From Drosophila miranda (Eukaryota > Arthropoda > Insecta > Diptera > Drosophilidae), in assembly GCF_003369915.1 (NCBI RefSeq), contig NW_022881603.1:30253522-30317521 (forward strand): a DNA stretch of 64,000 bases, written 5' to 3'. A program made the position numbers and the translations under genes. Positions 35,889 through 47,610 of the stretch are shown in pieces; positions within the stretch are counted from its first letter, which is position 1, and each line of letters opens with the position of its first letter. Below the pieces are notes generated by a model that was not told where the DNA came from, made no database searches, and saw only the letters and a list, made by a program, of their open reading frames with translations.

Positions 35889-38800
35889 CTCGGGACAGGC
35901 GAGTGGCAACAACGAGGATGTCACCACCACCAGCAACAATTCCACACAAACGCCCAGCGATCTGAGCCCACCGGGACCCAACGAGGAGGTCTTGCCCCAG
36001 GCGCATCATCAGAATCCAGGACATTGCATTGCCTCCTTTGCGGCCATCAACCAGATGAGAACTAATGCCCAGGTTTGTCACCATCCATCAAACTTGCTAG
36101 GGGATAGAACATTGAGAGGTCTGGAGCACTAGAGCTAGTCAGAATATCCTTTTATTTATGTATCAGCTAAAGAAGAAGAAGTTTCCCCCCCAGTGAATGT
36201 TCTTGAAAGGGCATTGAAAACTTTCCTATTAATTGACAGATCTTGATATTGCCATACTAATTGCATTAGGCGTGCACATAATTAAAATATTTATTTAGAA
36301 TGGGCGCGTGATTGAGGCCGCCGCCAGTGTTTTAGTTGACGCGGTCCCACATGCCGCATACTTAATTTCTTTCTTTCGTTTCTCTTTATTTGGCCAGTCG
36401 GCAAAATTAATTGTCACCCAGCCCCAGCCCCAGCACAGAGTTCAGCAGAGGTGGGGGTGGGGCCATCTGAACGAATTGCCGGTTTAGAGCCCCAGCGGGC
36501 GATTTGGCCTTAGCCCGAATCGAGCCATGATGTAAGCGACACTTTGCCATCAAAGATGGTTTTCAATCGAGGGCATTGACAGCCAGGAGGGGACTCTTTC
36601 GAAAGTTATTAATGGACTAGGTATGTCTGGAGAAAGTTGGCTCTTGTAAGGATGCAAGCGGGGCAGGAGGCGCACTGTAAAATTGAGCACGTAGCCAGGA
36701 ATTAATCGGATTTGTAAAGCGACAGTTTTGCCTGGCCCCATCGGAAGGGAACTGTACTCCATGTGTCAACAGCCTGTGGTAATGGCCCTTCTACTATCCT
36801 TTTAGCTCTGCGACGTTCGTCTGGAGGTGGGCGGCGACACCATCAATGCCCATCGAGTGGTGCTGGCCTCTGTCTCGCCCTATTTCTATGCGATGTTCAA
36901 CGGTGAGTGGAGTTCAACGGGATGCTTGCCAGGGCAATGGGGAATGAGAGCTGCTTCATTCATTACTCACCCGAATCTCTATTCATTCCAGATGACATGC
37001 TCGAACGCACTCAGGGCCTGGTCCGGCTCCATGACGTGGACAGCACCGCTCTGCGCCAGTTGATCGACTACACCTACACCGGAGAGATCACAATCACCGA
37101 GCAAAACGTGCAGGTGCTGCTGCCCGCCTCGGGACTGCTGCAGATGCATTCGGTGCGCGACGCGTGCTGCATCCCTCCAATTGTCTGGGGATCCGCAGCT
37201 TTGCGGATCCCACAAGTACGCGCTGCAGAACTTCCAGCAGGTGGTAGGTACAGAGGAATTCCTGCTGCTGCCCTTCGAGGAGGTCAGGGAGCTGATATCG
37301 AACAGCCAGCTGAACATCAGCTCCGAAGAGAAGGTCTTCATGGCGGTGGTCAACTGGGTCAAGCACGATCTGGCCACGCGGCGGCTGCACACGTCAGAGC
37401 TGATGTCCCACGTGCGCCTGCCCCTCGTCAGCCGCGACTTCCTTATGAGCTGTGTGGAGGCGGAGACCCTGATGCGCGACGACTCCGAGTACAAGGAGCT
37501 GCTGCTGGAGGCCATGAAGTACCATCTTTTGCCGGAGCAGCGCAGCGTGATGGGCAGTCAGCGTACCCAGGAGCGGCGGCCAGAGGGCATGAAGCCGTAT
37601 GTGTTCGCCGTCGGCGGGGGCAGCCTCTTCGCCATCCACAACGAGTGCGAGGTGTACAATCCGAGGAGCAACACCTGGAGTCCGGTGGCCCCCATGCTGT
37701 GGCGTCGCTCTCGATCCGGGGTCACGTCGCTGCACAAGCAGCTCTACGTGGTCGGCGGTTACGACGGGGTCAGCTATCTGGCCACGGCCGAGAGCTACAA
37801 ACCGCTCACCAACAAGTGGAGCAACATCACCCCGATGGGCACCAAGAGAAGCTGCCTGGGCATCTGCTCCTACGACGCCCTCATCTACGTGTGCGGCGGC
37901 TACGACGGTGCCTCCTGCCTCAGTAGCATGGAACGCTATGATCCGCTCACGGGCATCTGGAGCTCCTGTCCGGCCATGAGCACGCGCCGTCACTACTGCC
38001 GCCTGGCAGTGCTGGAGAACTGCATCTACAGCCTGGGCGGGTTCGACTCCACCAACTATCAGTGCAGTGTCGAACGCTTTGATCCGCGCGTGGGCCGCTG
38101 GCAGCCTGTTCCCAGCATGACCGCACGTCGCAGCAGCTGTGGAGTGGCCTCCACCGATGGCCACCTGTACTGCATTGGCGGAAACGATGGGACCATGTGC
38201 ATGTCCAGCGGCGAGCGGTACAATCTAAGGCGTAACACTTGGGAGCCTATTGCAGCCATGCATTCACGCAGGTAGGAAACTGTGGTTATTCCTTGCTTGG
38301 GTTGTCAATGCTTACGGATGATTCGATTTCCTTTCAGATCAACTCACGAAGTGGTCGAGGTGGAGGGCGCCTTGTTCGCGGCAATGATGGCAGCTCCTCG
38401 CTGAATTCCGTGGAACGCTATGACCCGCGTCTCAACAAGTGGAGCGTGGTCAATGCGATGGTGGCCCGACGCAGTTCCGTGGGCGCTGCAGTGCTAGAGT
38501 GCTTTTATCTGGGGCGAGGACTGGTGCAGACGACGAACTTATGACCCTTGGCCAGCATCAGCGAGTCCTTTGCCGCTGCGTCAGCGAGCGCCGCTAGCAA
38601 CACCAACGGAACGGCAGCAGTAGCAGCATCAGTAACCGGAGGCACTCTGACTCCCAGTCGAGCGGAGGCGGCTGCCTTCACGTCCAACATTGCATTGAGC
38701 AGCTCGGCGCCCTCAGCTAGTTCCACATTGCGCCGCCACCGTCGCGATACGCCCGGCCTGGCCGAGACCCGGAGAACCAACAGCAACGCCAGCAGCAGCA

Positions 38801-38889
38801 GTGGAAGTGGCAGCGGCAGTGAGAGTGGCAGCAGTGCCACCAGCGGGACAGGAGCAGGAGTAGGAGTAAAGCCACCGGCGACAGCCTGA
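35889..38889 (+). pseudogene. BTB-BACK-Kelch (KLHL-type) gene with several frameshifts
   Basis: KLHL proteins are Cul3 ubiquitin-ligase adaptors. Exons: 35889-36072 (Ser/Thr-rich lead-in, ends NQMRTNAQ), 36806-36902 and 36992-38271 ([34 protein letters not shown]; Kelch), and 38338 onward. Six Kelch repeats are visible, each with a GG...ERY/...W core (AVGGGS, VVGGYDG, VCGGYDG, SLGGFDS, CIGGNDG, and the last damaged), from about 37597 to 38480. Lesions: the BACK entry loses sequence after VRDACC at 37170/37171, and again after SFAD at about 37210. The sixth repeat loses its LGG at about 38380, giving a stop at 38402-38404. An in-frame TGA at 38542-38544 precedes a Ser/Ala-rich frame open to 38889, which may be the original tail or 3'UTR. 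AATAAA follows at 39322. First coding exon not found. Confidence 0.85.
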
Positions 38890-39321
38890 TCCTGGTCTAT
38901 GTCGCGTCGTTTTTAAGCCAACTACAAAACACGCCTAATGCAGGAATTTGATTGATTGTTCAGTTCGTTATAAATTATAGATATATATATAGGAATAGAC
39001 ACACGCATAAGTGCGACTATTCATCATGACGGAGATGCGTGCAGCCACCACCTAGGACCGGCCCTGGCGGTTGTTCGATTGCTCAACATGGACGGACTAC
39101 AGTATGAATGCAAAACGGGATTCCCCTTACACATGCCACACATAGGAAAACAGAGCTACAACCACATATTTCTAGTCAAGATCTCTCACATTAGACACGC
39201 GCACACACCCTACCACACATCCACATCACATGGGAATGCCGCAGGGTCCTGGATAGTCTTGTAGCAAGGACATCAAACAACAAACATGGAGAAGTAACCT
39301 AATCTGCCTACAATTTACATA

Positions 39322-39327
39322 AATAAA
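39322..39327 (+). terminator. Poly(A) signal of the Kelch gene
   Basis: AATAAA 433 bases after the last open frame of the Kelch gene, in AT-rich sequence. Confidence 0.5.
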
Positions 39328-40406
39328 TCTCTATACACATAAATTATATACCATATACACTCTTATGTAATATTCTTATGTATTTTATACACGCAATTAT
39401 AATGATAAGTAAATGTTTCGTATTTGAAGACGGTCAGAGTCAAACGGCGTCCTCATTGTCTGCTACTTTGGTTCGTTCCCCTCTTGAATATCTTGATATT
39501 TGTACTAGGATTGTGGAACAGTGCCGTGCCGCAATCAGTGCCCGAATCAAATCATATGTTCTGCTGTCTTGCGTGCCAACTTGCCCACGTTGTTGCCGTC
39601 CTCCTGCCCCAGCGGATTGCCCGATGCAGCGATAATTTTTCCTGGATTAATCCAATCCTTGGGCAAGCCCGTGCCAACTGTAATAATGATGGGGATGGTG
39701 ATTATTGAAGAGTCGAACAATTGCTGGGTGGACACGTCAGTTCGATTTTTCACGAGTGTGTGCAGCAACCGGTGAGAGCTAAAACCAATATTAACAATCG
39801 GCCATGACCAATGGACGACCAAGCAAGCGACAAGTACAGATCGACAGTTCTCAGTACGCATTTATTATAAGTCTCAGTTTCACGTGATTCTTGATGATGG
39901 GACAATGAACGTTAAATGCTGATGCGGCCATCTGCCTTCGTCGACTCCTTACCTCACAAACTGAGGGCGCTTGGCCCGCTGTGCTCTGCTGTGCCTTGGC
40001 GCTTGCGATTCGAAGATGATGTGGGATGAAGCTCTCTCCGAAAGGCAAGGCCAACGCACAACCCGAGCAGGCAATTCGTGAAAAAATGAAGACGACAAGC
40101 CGCTTGAGAGTGGTTAAAACTAAACGGTACTTAGGCACTACCTCGAAAATATGGGATAAGAATTAATTAACAACAAGGAATATTGGCCGATTCTTAGTCC
40201 AAGTCGCCAGCTACTGTGTTGCGCGGAAGGATTGGAGAAACGTAAACAGAACGAAATTTATGTGGCAAAAAGAGAGAGTACGAAGAACTTTTTAGAAGTT
40301 ACCCAAACATTAAGGCTATCTATAATACATATTGGCCAGTGATTGGAATCAAAATCAGAAACCGTTCAACTTAAAAGTAAACTCTTTTTGTTAATCAAAA
40401 CGAGAG
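39328..40406. other. Intergenic region between the Kelch gene and Phb2
   Basis: Convergent 3' flanks. A minus-strand open frame at 39861-39547 has a fairly protein-like second half (VGTGLPKDWINPGKIIAA, then SGNPLGQEDGNNVGKLARK). No splice partner or known family is evident; it may be a relic exon. Confidence 0.35.
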
Positions 40407-41841
40407 CTATTTACTTTTGTAAACCTTCTCGGTCATGTCGTCGAAGGCAGAGTCCTGAATGTTCAACATCAAGCTATCCGCCGACAGGTAGACCTTGTTC
40501 TGTGAGGTGGCAATCTGTGAAGAAAGGGCAAATGTTGAGATTCACATTGAGATCGATATTGAGGTGAAAATCATACCGTGCGGGCAATGCTTTGTGCGGC
40601 ACGTAGCTTGCGCAGCTTCAGATAAGCTGGGTTCTGCTTTACGGCCAGACCTAAGTAAACATATCGGTTAAGGGAAAAACCAGGGCACAAATCAAATGGC
40701 AATTGCAAAATCGAAAGATAAAGTTTGTGTGTTTGTAAAAGGATATCATTTTCGCTGCCTCGGCTTCACCCTCAGCCTGGACAATCTTCTGTTGCTTCTC
40801 TTGCTTAGCCCGCTCCACAAAGAAGACGGCGCGCTGCGCCTCCTGCTGGGCCACCTGTTTCGCCTCGATGGCGGCAGTGTATTCCTTGCCGAAGCTCAGC
40901 TCGGTGAGGGAGACATCGTCCAGAATGATGTTGAAGTCGCGGGCACGCTCGACCAGCTCCTTGCGGATCAAAAGCGACACCTTCACACAAGGAATTCTCG
41001 TTTAGAATCAAATCAAATCTGATTGTGCTCAAGCCACTCACCTGCTGACGCTGTGTAATCAACTGCGAGGCATTGAACTTGGCGATCACGCTCTTCAACA
41101 CCTCATTGCAGATGGAGGGCAGCACCTTCTCGTCGTAGTCCACGCCCAGCTGCTTGTGCAGGGAGGGAAGATTCAGAGAGTCGGGACGCGACAGCACACG
41201 CAGTGAAATGTTGATCATCTGCAAGTCTTTCGAGCCCGTCGGCGAGGCAATTTTACGGGGACGGGAGCGAATATCGTAGATGATGGGATACTGGAACCAT
41301 GGAATGCGGACATGCAGACCCTCCGAGAATATATCATCCTGTATGCCGCCAACGCGGTTGAAAATGATGGCGCGGTGACCGCCGTCGACTGCAAGCATAA
41401 AAATATGGAGTTTGGTTATGCAATCGTGTTCAGATGAAACATTGGAAGTGGAAATATAAGAAGTGGCCAGAACTATATATCATGGATGGGTCTACGCAGT
41501 ATGCAAAATAAATCCAGATTCTATGCAAGCGAAAGTTGTGCAAGGCTTTTTAATAGTTATGAAATATGGAGATAGCCCAAGCCCTCGCATACACTCACAC
41601 ATCGGCACTCAGTAGGGTTGAGGTTATGTGCACATGCCTCTTCGGCATTCGAGTTTCTGCTATTATCCATCAATTTTCGACATTTTTTCAATCCCATTTC
41701 CCACTTACCTGTGTAAAAGGACTGGCTAACACCATAGGCTACAGCTCCCGCGGCCGCCAGGAGCTTCAGTCCAATACCCAGTCCAGGTGGGCCACCTTTG
41801 CCCAGCTTGCCCGCAAGATCGTTCAGTTTGCTTTGCGCCAT
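40407..41841 (-). CDS. Phb2: Prohibitin 2
   Basis: Five coding exons on -: 41841-41709, 41388-41042, 40980-40747, 40654-40577 and 40514-40407. They sum to 299 residues, the same length as human PHB2. Prohibitin 2 forms inner-membrane rings with prohibitin 1 in mitochondria, stabilising respiratory-chain proteins and the m-AAA protease. The start [17 protein letters not shown] is followed by a hydrophobic anchor ([17 protein letters not shown]). The SPFH/PHB domain follows ([30 protein letters not shown]), then the coiled coil ([20 protein letters not shown]), and the tail ends MTEKVYKSK. All frames are clean. Introns 1, 2 and 4 are GT-AG; intron 3 is AT-AC (minor class). A DRE lies upstream. 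Confidence 0.96.
40655..40746 (-). other. Phb2: U12-type AT-AC intron of Phb2
   Basis: On - the intron starts ATATCCTTTT, the minor-spliceosome 5' site consensus, directly after codon ATG. It contains CCCTTAAC (complement of 40667-40674), close to the U12 branch-site consensus. The A of that site lies about a dozen bases before the terminal AC. Exact AT-AC joining restores [14 protein letters not shown], the conserved prohibitin sequence. A normal GT-AG join is not available at the 5' end. Confidence 0.92.
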
Positions 41842-41984
41842 GTTGTTTGTAATCTAAATGAAGAAGTTTATACTGAGAATCTGTCTCTTCAACTATTTCA
41901 GAGCTTGCTTTGAGTTAATAAACGGAAATTTCATAATTACATCGCACAAAAAGAAAAACCGCACGTTCTATTTACCTGAATTCT

Positions 41985-41992
41985 TATCGATA
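41985..41992 (-). promoter_or_regulatory. Phb2: DRE motif in the Phb2 promoter
   Basis: TATCGATA inside the 16-bp palindrome TTCTTATCGATAAGAA, about 145 bases upstream of the Phb2 start codon. DRE is bound by DREF at many Drosophila housekeeping promoters. On - a possible 5'UTR splice donor (CAG/GTAAAT) follows about ten bases downstream. Confidence 0.65.
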
Positions 41993-42546
41993 AGAAATCG
42001 AACTTAGCCCACATAAGCCCCCTCTACTTAAAAAGTTCAACTACTTGAGGTAAATGGCGGAATATATTAACGCTTGAAAATTCTTCTTGTAGATTCATTC
42101 CATGTTTCTTCTGAACTTAAAAATAACCACGCTAACTTTCACCTCAACTACGCTAACATTATTAAATATTCATTATTTTCGGTGGAAAATTAAAATACCC
42201 CCTTGGCTTGCAATGGGTTAATCGTTCTCCGTCGAATATTGGAAAGCATATTGCTCAATTTTGATGTTCCGTCGAATATTACTAGGTGGATAAAACATTT
42301 AGTCATGCCCACTTAATTTTATCCGATTAATGAATGAATTTTCTACCTAACTGGCTTATTTTAACCACTGGCTTTTATTGCATTTTAGCGAAATAGGTCA
42401 CACAAAAAATCGAAAGGGGATGGTCGTTCCAATTGCTCAATTTCTTTATTCCCTTGAATAGTACTGGCTAACTAAAACCCTTAGTTCTGCCACTAACCAT
42501 ACAGTATATAGATGTGCCAGTTCATACAACGAAAGCGTCACACACT
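41993..42546. other. Phb2 upstream spacer
   Basis: AT-rich sequence with two diverged tandem blocks (each containing TTGCTCAAT and a following TTAGT). No gene seen. Confidence 0.35.
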
Positions 42547-42927
42547 GGCTAGCGCATGATGCAATTATACAAGGTGGTCTCGTCGGCAAAAGTTAGTCCC
42601 TTAACGTATCAAAAAATTCGTCCGTGAACAACCTTCACCTTCATGGGCCATGAAGCAATTATACAAGGTGGTCTCGTCGGGAGCCGAAGTTCGTTCGTGT
42701 TGTCCCTTATCGTCAGTGCATGCTTGCTTGTTGATGATGAAGGTTGTTATGTCCCTTATGTCCCGACACGGGCCTGTTAAGGGTTAATCAACATTAACAT
42801 ATACCGTCTCACTCACACTCACTATACTATGTGCCCTTCACTCGCACTTATTGCTAGCATACGTTAAGGGACTAACTTTTGCCGACGAGACCACCTTGTA
42901 TAATTGCATCATGTCATGGGCTAGCGC
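42547..42927. mobile_element. Small foldback/MULE-like element
   Basis: Perfect 54-bp inverted repeats at 42556-42609 and 42859-42912 (ATGATGCAATTATACAAGG inward), about 250 bp apart. A third, partial copy of the repeat lies at 42650-42680. The 9-base direct repeat GGCTAGCGC flanks at 42547-42555 and 42919-42927, the right copy being six bases outside the repeat. Nine-base target duplications are typical of Foldback and Mutator-like elements. No coding sequence inside. Confidence 0.6.
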
Positions 42928-43355
42928 GTTCAGTACCCCAGAGTGACGTCATCATGAGAGAGAGAGCGCAGAGAGAACATCTTTGCATGTGTTAGTACAC
43001 ACCCAATATGTTTCGACAAAAATATGTGATTGTATGCTTTTTCAGATTTTTTTGAACTCTCTCAGGTCTGGTTCTGTTTTGCCACCAGCATGTTTTAGTG
43101 TATGGGTGCACATGAATTCTCACGTACTTTGCGTGTGTGTGTTTAGTATTGCTGGCCGCTAGAACTGAAATTTGAGTTTGGTTCTTGTTTTGGGTGTTTT
43201 GATGGACTGACCTACCACCACAAAATAAATGAAGAATGGGCACGTACGGTACGGTACACTAGGGCGCGGGAAATAAAATAAAAGCTGTTATTTGTTTGAT
43301 TTATACCACAAAATATAAAATATTACAATAATATAATTACACATTTATTTGCTTA
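42928..43355. other. Unannotated spacer
   Basis: Includes a GA run (42956-42975) and GT-rich stretches. No gene or named repeat. Confidence 0.3.
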
Positions 43356-44464
43356 TTATACCCGATACTCAAAATGAGTATTGGGGTATATTAGATTTGT
43401 GGTAAAAGTGGATGTGTGTAACGTCCAGAAGGAATCGTTTCCGACCCCATAAAGTATATACATATATTCTTGATCAGCATCAATAGCCGAGTCGATTGAG
43501 CCATGTCTGTCTGTCCGTCTGCCCGTCCGTCCGTCTGTCCGTCCCCTTCAGCGCCTAGTGCTCAAAGACTATAAGAGCTAGAGCAACGATGTTTTGGATC
43601 CAGACTTTTGTGATATGTCACCGCTACAAAAATATTTTAAAACTTTGCCCCGCCCACTTCCGCCCCACAAAGGGCGAAAATCTGTGGCATCCACAATTTC
43701 GACGTTACGAGAAAACTAAAAACGCAGAATCGTAGAAGATGACTTTATCTTCTAGAGTGCAAAATCTGAACCAGATCGTATAATTATTATAGCCAGATTC
43801 AAGAAAACAATTTCATTCTTTCTCGCTCTGTCTCTCTCTAACACACAGGTTTCATGGTCGGTTTTGCCAATTGCAAAATATGAGTTCAAGGATCTCACAA
43901 CCCATAAGAGCTAGAGCAACCAAATTTGGTATCCACACTCCTGTTATATCGGACCTTGACCGTTTTGTGTCAAAATTTCGCCACACCCCCTTCCGCCCCC
44001 GCAAAGAACGAAAATCTGGGGCATCCACAAATCTCAGAGACTATTAACGCTAAACTAACCAAATTTGGTATCCGCACTCCTGTTAGATCTCACTATAAAA
44101 CGTATATCTCAAAATTTCGACTCACCTCCTTCGGCCCCCCCAAAGGACGAAAATCTGTGGCATCCACAATTTTGAAGATACGAGAAAACTAAAACGCAGA
44201 ATCATAGATAATGATCATATCTATCAGGTTGCTGAATCTGGATCAGATCAGATCATTTTTAAAGCCAAAGGGAACAAATCAATTTGCACTGGCTACGCAG
44301 CGCCCGACGTCACGCTCAGACTGATTTTCTGTCTCTCTCGCACGCACTCTTTGTCGTGTCGTTTAACATTAGCGGCGTCTGCCGGTGGAGAGCCATACTG
44401 ACTTAGTATTGGGTATAACTGTAGAGTTGCGGTGTCCGCAGCAACTCACAACGTTCCCCTCGTT
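43356..44464 (+). mobile_element. Helentron-type element, copy 8
   Basis: Full-length forward subtype B copy, 1,109 bp, from TTATACCCGATACTC to hairpin and CCCCTCGTT. Its last two bases are shared with the next fragment. Confidence 0.9.
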
Positions 44465-44647
44465 ATACCCGATACTCAAAATGAGTATTGGGGTATATTA
44501 GATTTGTGGGAAAAGTGGATGTGGGTAACGTCCAAAAGGAATCGTTTCCGACCCCATAAAGTATATATATTCTTGATCAGCATCAATAGCCGAGTCGATT
44601 GAGCCATGGCTGTCTGTCCGTCTGTCCGTCCGTCCGTCTGTCCCCGT
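44463..44647 (+). mobile_element. Helentron-type element, copy 9 (5' fragment)
   Basis: First 185 bases of a forward copy, ending inside the GTCY tract where a reverse copy begins. Confidence 0.85.
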
Positions 44648-46101
44648 AACGAGGGGAACGTTGTGAGTTGCTGCGGAGACCGCAACTCTACAGCTATACC
44701 CGATACTAAGTCAGTATGGGTCTCCTCCGGCAGACGCCGCTAATATTAAACGACACGACAAGGAGTGCGTGCGAGAGAGACAGAAAATCAGTCTGAGCGT
44801 GACGTCGGGCGCTGCGTAGCCAGTGCAAATTGATTTGTTCCTTTTGGCTATAAAAATGATCTGATCTGATCCAGATTCAGCAATCTGATATATATGATCA
44901 TTATCTATGATTCTGCGTTTTTAGTTTTCTCGTATCCTCAATATTGTGGATGCAACAGATTTTCGTCCTTTGTGGGGGCGGAAGGGGGTGGGGCGAAATT
45001 TTGAGATATACGTTTTATAGTGAGATCTAACAGGAGTGCGGATACCAAATTTAGTTACTCTAGCCTTAATAGTCTCTGAGATTTGTGAATATCCCCAGAT
45101 TTTCATCCTTTGCGGGGGCGGAAGGGGGTGTGGCGAAAGTTTTAAACAAACTCGTCTCGGTCCGATATTTTAGGAGTGTGGATACCAAGTTTGGGCGCTC
45201 TTGCTTTTGTAGTCTCTGAGATCTAGGCGCTAATGTTTTACTCTAAGCAAAGCCGGCTATGCTACGTGTGTGTTAGAGAGAGACAGGGCGAGAAAAAATG
45301 AAATTGTTTTCTTGATTCTGGCTATAATAATTATACAATCTGGTTCAGATTTTGCACTCTAGAAGATATAGTCATCTTCTACGATTCTGCGTTTTTAGTT
45401 TTCTCGTAACGTCGAAATTGTGGATGCCCCAGATTTTCGTCCTTTGCGGGGGCGGAAGGGGGTGTGGCGAAATTTGGACACGAAACGGTCAAGGTCCAAT
45501 ATCACAGGAGTGTGGATACCAAATTTGGTTGCTCTGGCTCTTATAGGTTCTGAGATCCTTGATCCTTTTGCAATTGGCAAAACAGACCATGAAACCTGTG
45601 TGTTAGAGAGAGACAGAGCGAGAAAGAATGAAATTGTTTTCTTGATTCTGGCTATAATAATTATACGATCTGGTTGAGATTTTACACTCTAGAACATATA
45701 GTCATCCTCTACGATTCTGCGTTTTTGGTTTTATCGTATCTTTAAAAATGTGGATGCCACAGATTTTCGTCCTTTGTGAGGGCGGAAGTGGGCGGGGCGA
45801 AGTTTTGAAATATACTTGTAGCAGTGACATATCACAGAAGTCTGGATCCAAAACATCGTTGCTCTAGATCTTATAGTCTTTGAGCACTAGGAGCTGAAGG
45901 GGACGGACAGACGGACGGACGGACGGACGGACAGACGGACAGACGGACAGACAGACAGGGCTCAATCGACTCGGCTATTGATGCTGATCCAGAATATATA
46001 TACTTTATGGGGTCGGAAACGCTTCCTTCTGGACGTTACACACATCCACTTTTACCACAAATCTAATATACCCCAATACTCATTTTGAGTATCGGGTATA
46101 A
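44648..46101 (-). mobile_element. Helentron-type element, copy 10 (chimeric)
   Basis: Reverse copy of 1,454 bp, longer than the usual 1.1 kb. It runs from a hairpin end through subtype A sequence (CTAGGCGCTAATG near 45220). It then repeats a central block of subtype B type (GAAATTTGGACACG near 45470) before the GTCY tract and normal end. Probably a recombinant of two copies. Confidence 0.85.
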
Positions 46102-46484
46102 AAATTATGCAAACGCCGTCGGTTCTCGACTTTTTGGTTAATTATAACTAAAACAATGATGTATCTAAATATACAATATAAGAAAATATATATATGTATA
46201 TACTTAAAAAAATATGCATAAATATAAATGGAATTGGTTTTACATATATTTCAAATCAATTGTCAATCGCGCGCTTTCCGACGGGAATCTGCAAAGCAAA
46301 AATTTAGATGCCGGTCGCACCTTGAATACTCTCATGGACAACACCCATAAATTTTCGAATTCAATTATAAAATATCTTATGTACATACATATGTACATAA
46401 ATATTAAAGTTTATTACATTCGTATATTTTATTTTGATATATTTAATCGGCATTTCGAGACAAAGTCTCACAAATTCAATTTAA
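46102..46484. repeat. Spacer with a dispersed AT-rich repeat
   Basis: About 46139-46230 matches the reverse complement of about 57145-57235 at high identity (shared ACAATGATGTATCTAAATAT), next to a Helentron-type copy in both places. Likely a piece of another repeat family. No gene. Confidence 0.55.
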
Positions 46485-47610
46485 AACGAGGGGGAACGTT
46501 GTGAGTTGCTGCGGACACCGCAACTCTACAGTTATACCCGATACTAATTCAGTATGGCTTTCCTCCGGCAGACGCCGCTAATATTAAACGACACGACAAG
46601 GAGTGCGTGCGAGAGAGACAGAAAATCAGTCTGAGCGTGACGTCGGGGCTGCGTAGCCAGTGCAAATTGATTTGTTCCTTTTGGCTATAAAAATTATCTG
46701 ATCTGGTCCAGAAACAGCAATCTGATAGATATGGTCGTTATCTATGATTCTGCGTTTTTAGTTTTCTCGAATGTGCAATATTGTGGATGCAACAGATTTT
46801 CGTTCTTTGTGGGGGCGGAAGGGGGTGGGGCGAAATTCTGAGATATACGTTTTATAGTGAGATCTAACAGAAGTGCGGATACCAAATTTGGTTACTCTAG
46901 CCTTAATAGTCTCTGAGATTTGTGGATGCCCTAGATTTTCGTCTTTTGCGGGGGCGGAAGGGGGTGTGGCGAAATTTGGACACGAAACGGTCCAGGTCCG
47001 ATATCACAGGAGTGTGGATACCAAATTTGGTTGCTCTGGCTCTTATAGGTTCTGAGATCCTTGAACTCATATTTTGCAATTGGCAAAGCCGACAATGAAA
47101 CCTGTGTGTTAGAGAGAGACAGAGCAAGAAAGAATGAAATTGTTTTCTTGATTCTGGCTATAATAATTATACGATCTGGTTGAGATTTTACACTCTAGAG
47201 CATATAGTCATCTTCTACGATTCTGCGTCTTTGGTTTTATCGTATCTTTAAAAATGTGGATGCCACAGATTTTCGTCCTTTGTGGGGCGGAAGTGGGCGG
47301 GGCGAAGTTTTGAAATATTTTTGTAGCAGTGACATATCACAGAAGTCTGGATCCAAAACATCGTTGCTCTAGCTCTTATAGTCTTTGAGCACTAGGCGCT
47401 GAAGGGGACGGACGGACGGACGGACGGACGGACGGACGGACGGACGGACAGACGGACAGACAGACAGGGCTCAATCGACTCGGCTATTGATGCTGATCAA
47501 GAATATATATACTTTATGGGGTCGGAAACGATTCCTTCTGGACGTTACACACATCCACTTTTACCACAAATCTAATATCCCCCAATACTCATTTTGAGTA
47601 TCGGGTATAA
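46485..47610 (-). mobile_element. Helentron-type element, copy 11
   Basis: Full-length reverse subtype B copy, 1,126 bp. GGAC repeats expanded at 47408-47448. Its end overlaps the next copy by two bases. Confidence 0.9.

Noticed and set aside
40743..40750. Phb2 exon 3 donor looking like a GT to AT mutation
   Set aside because: The full U12 consensus, branch site and matching AC acceptor restore the conserved protein exactly, so it is a real minor-class intron.
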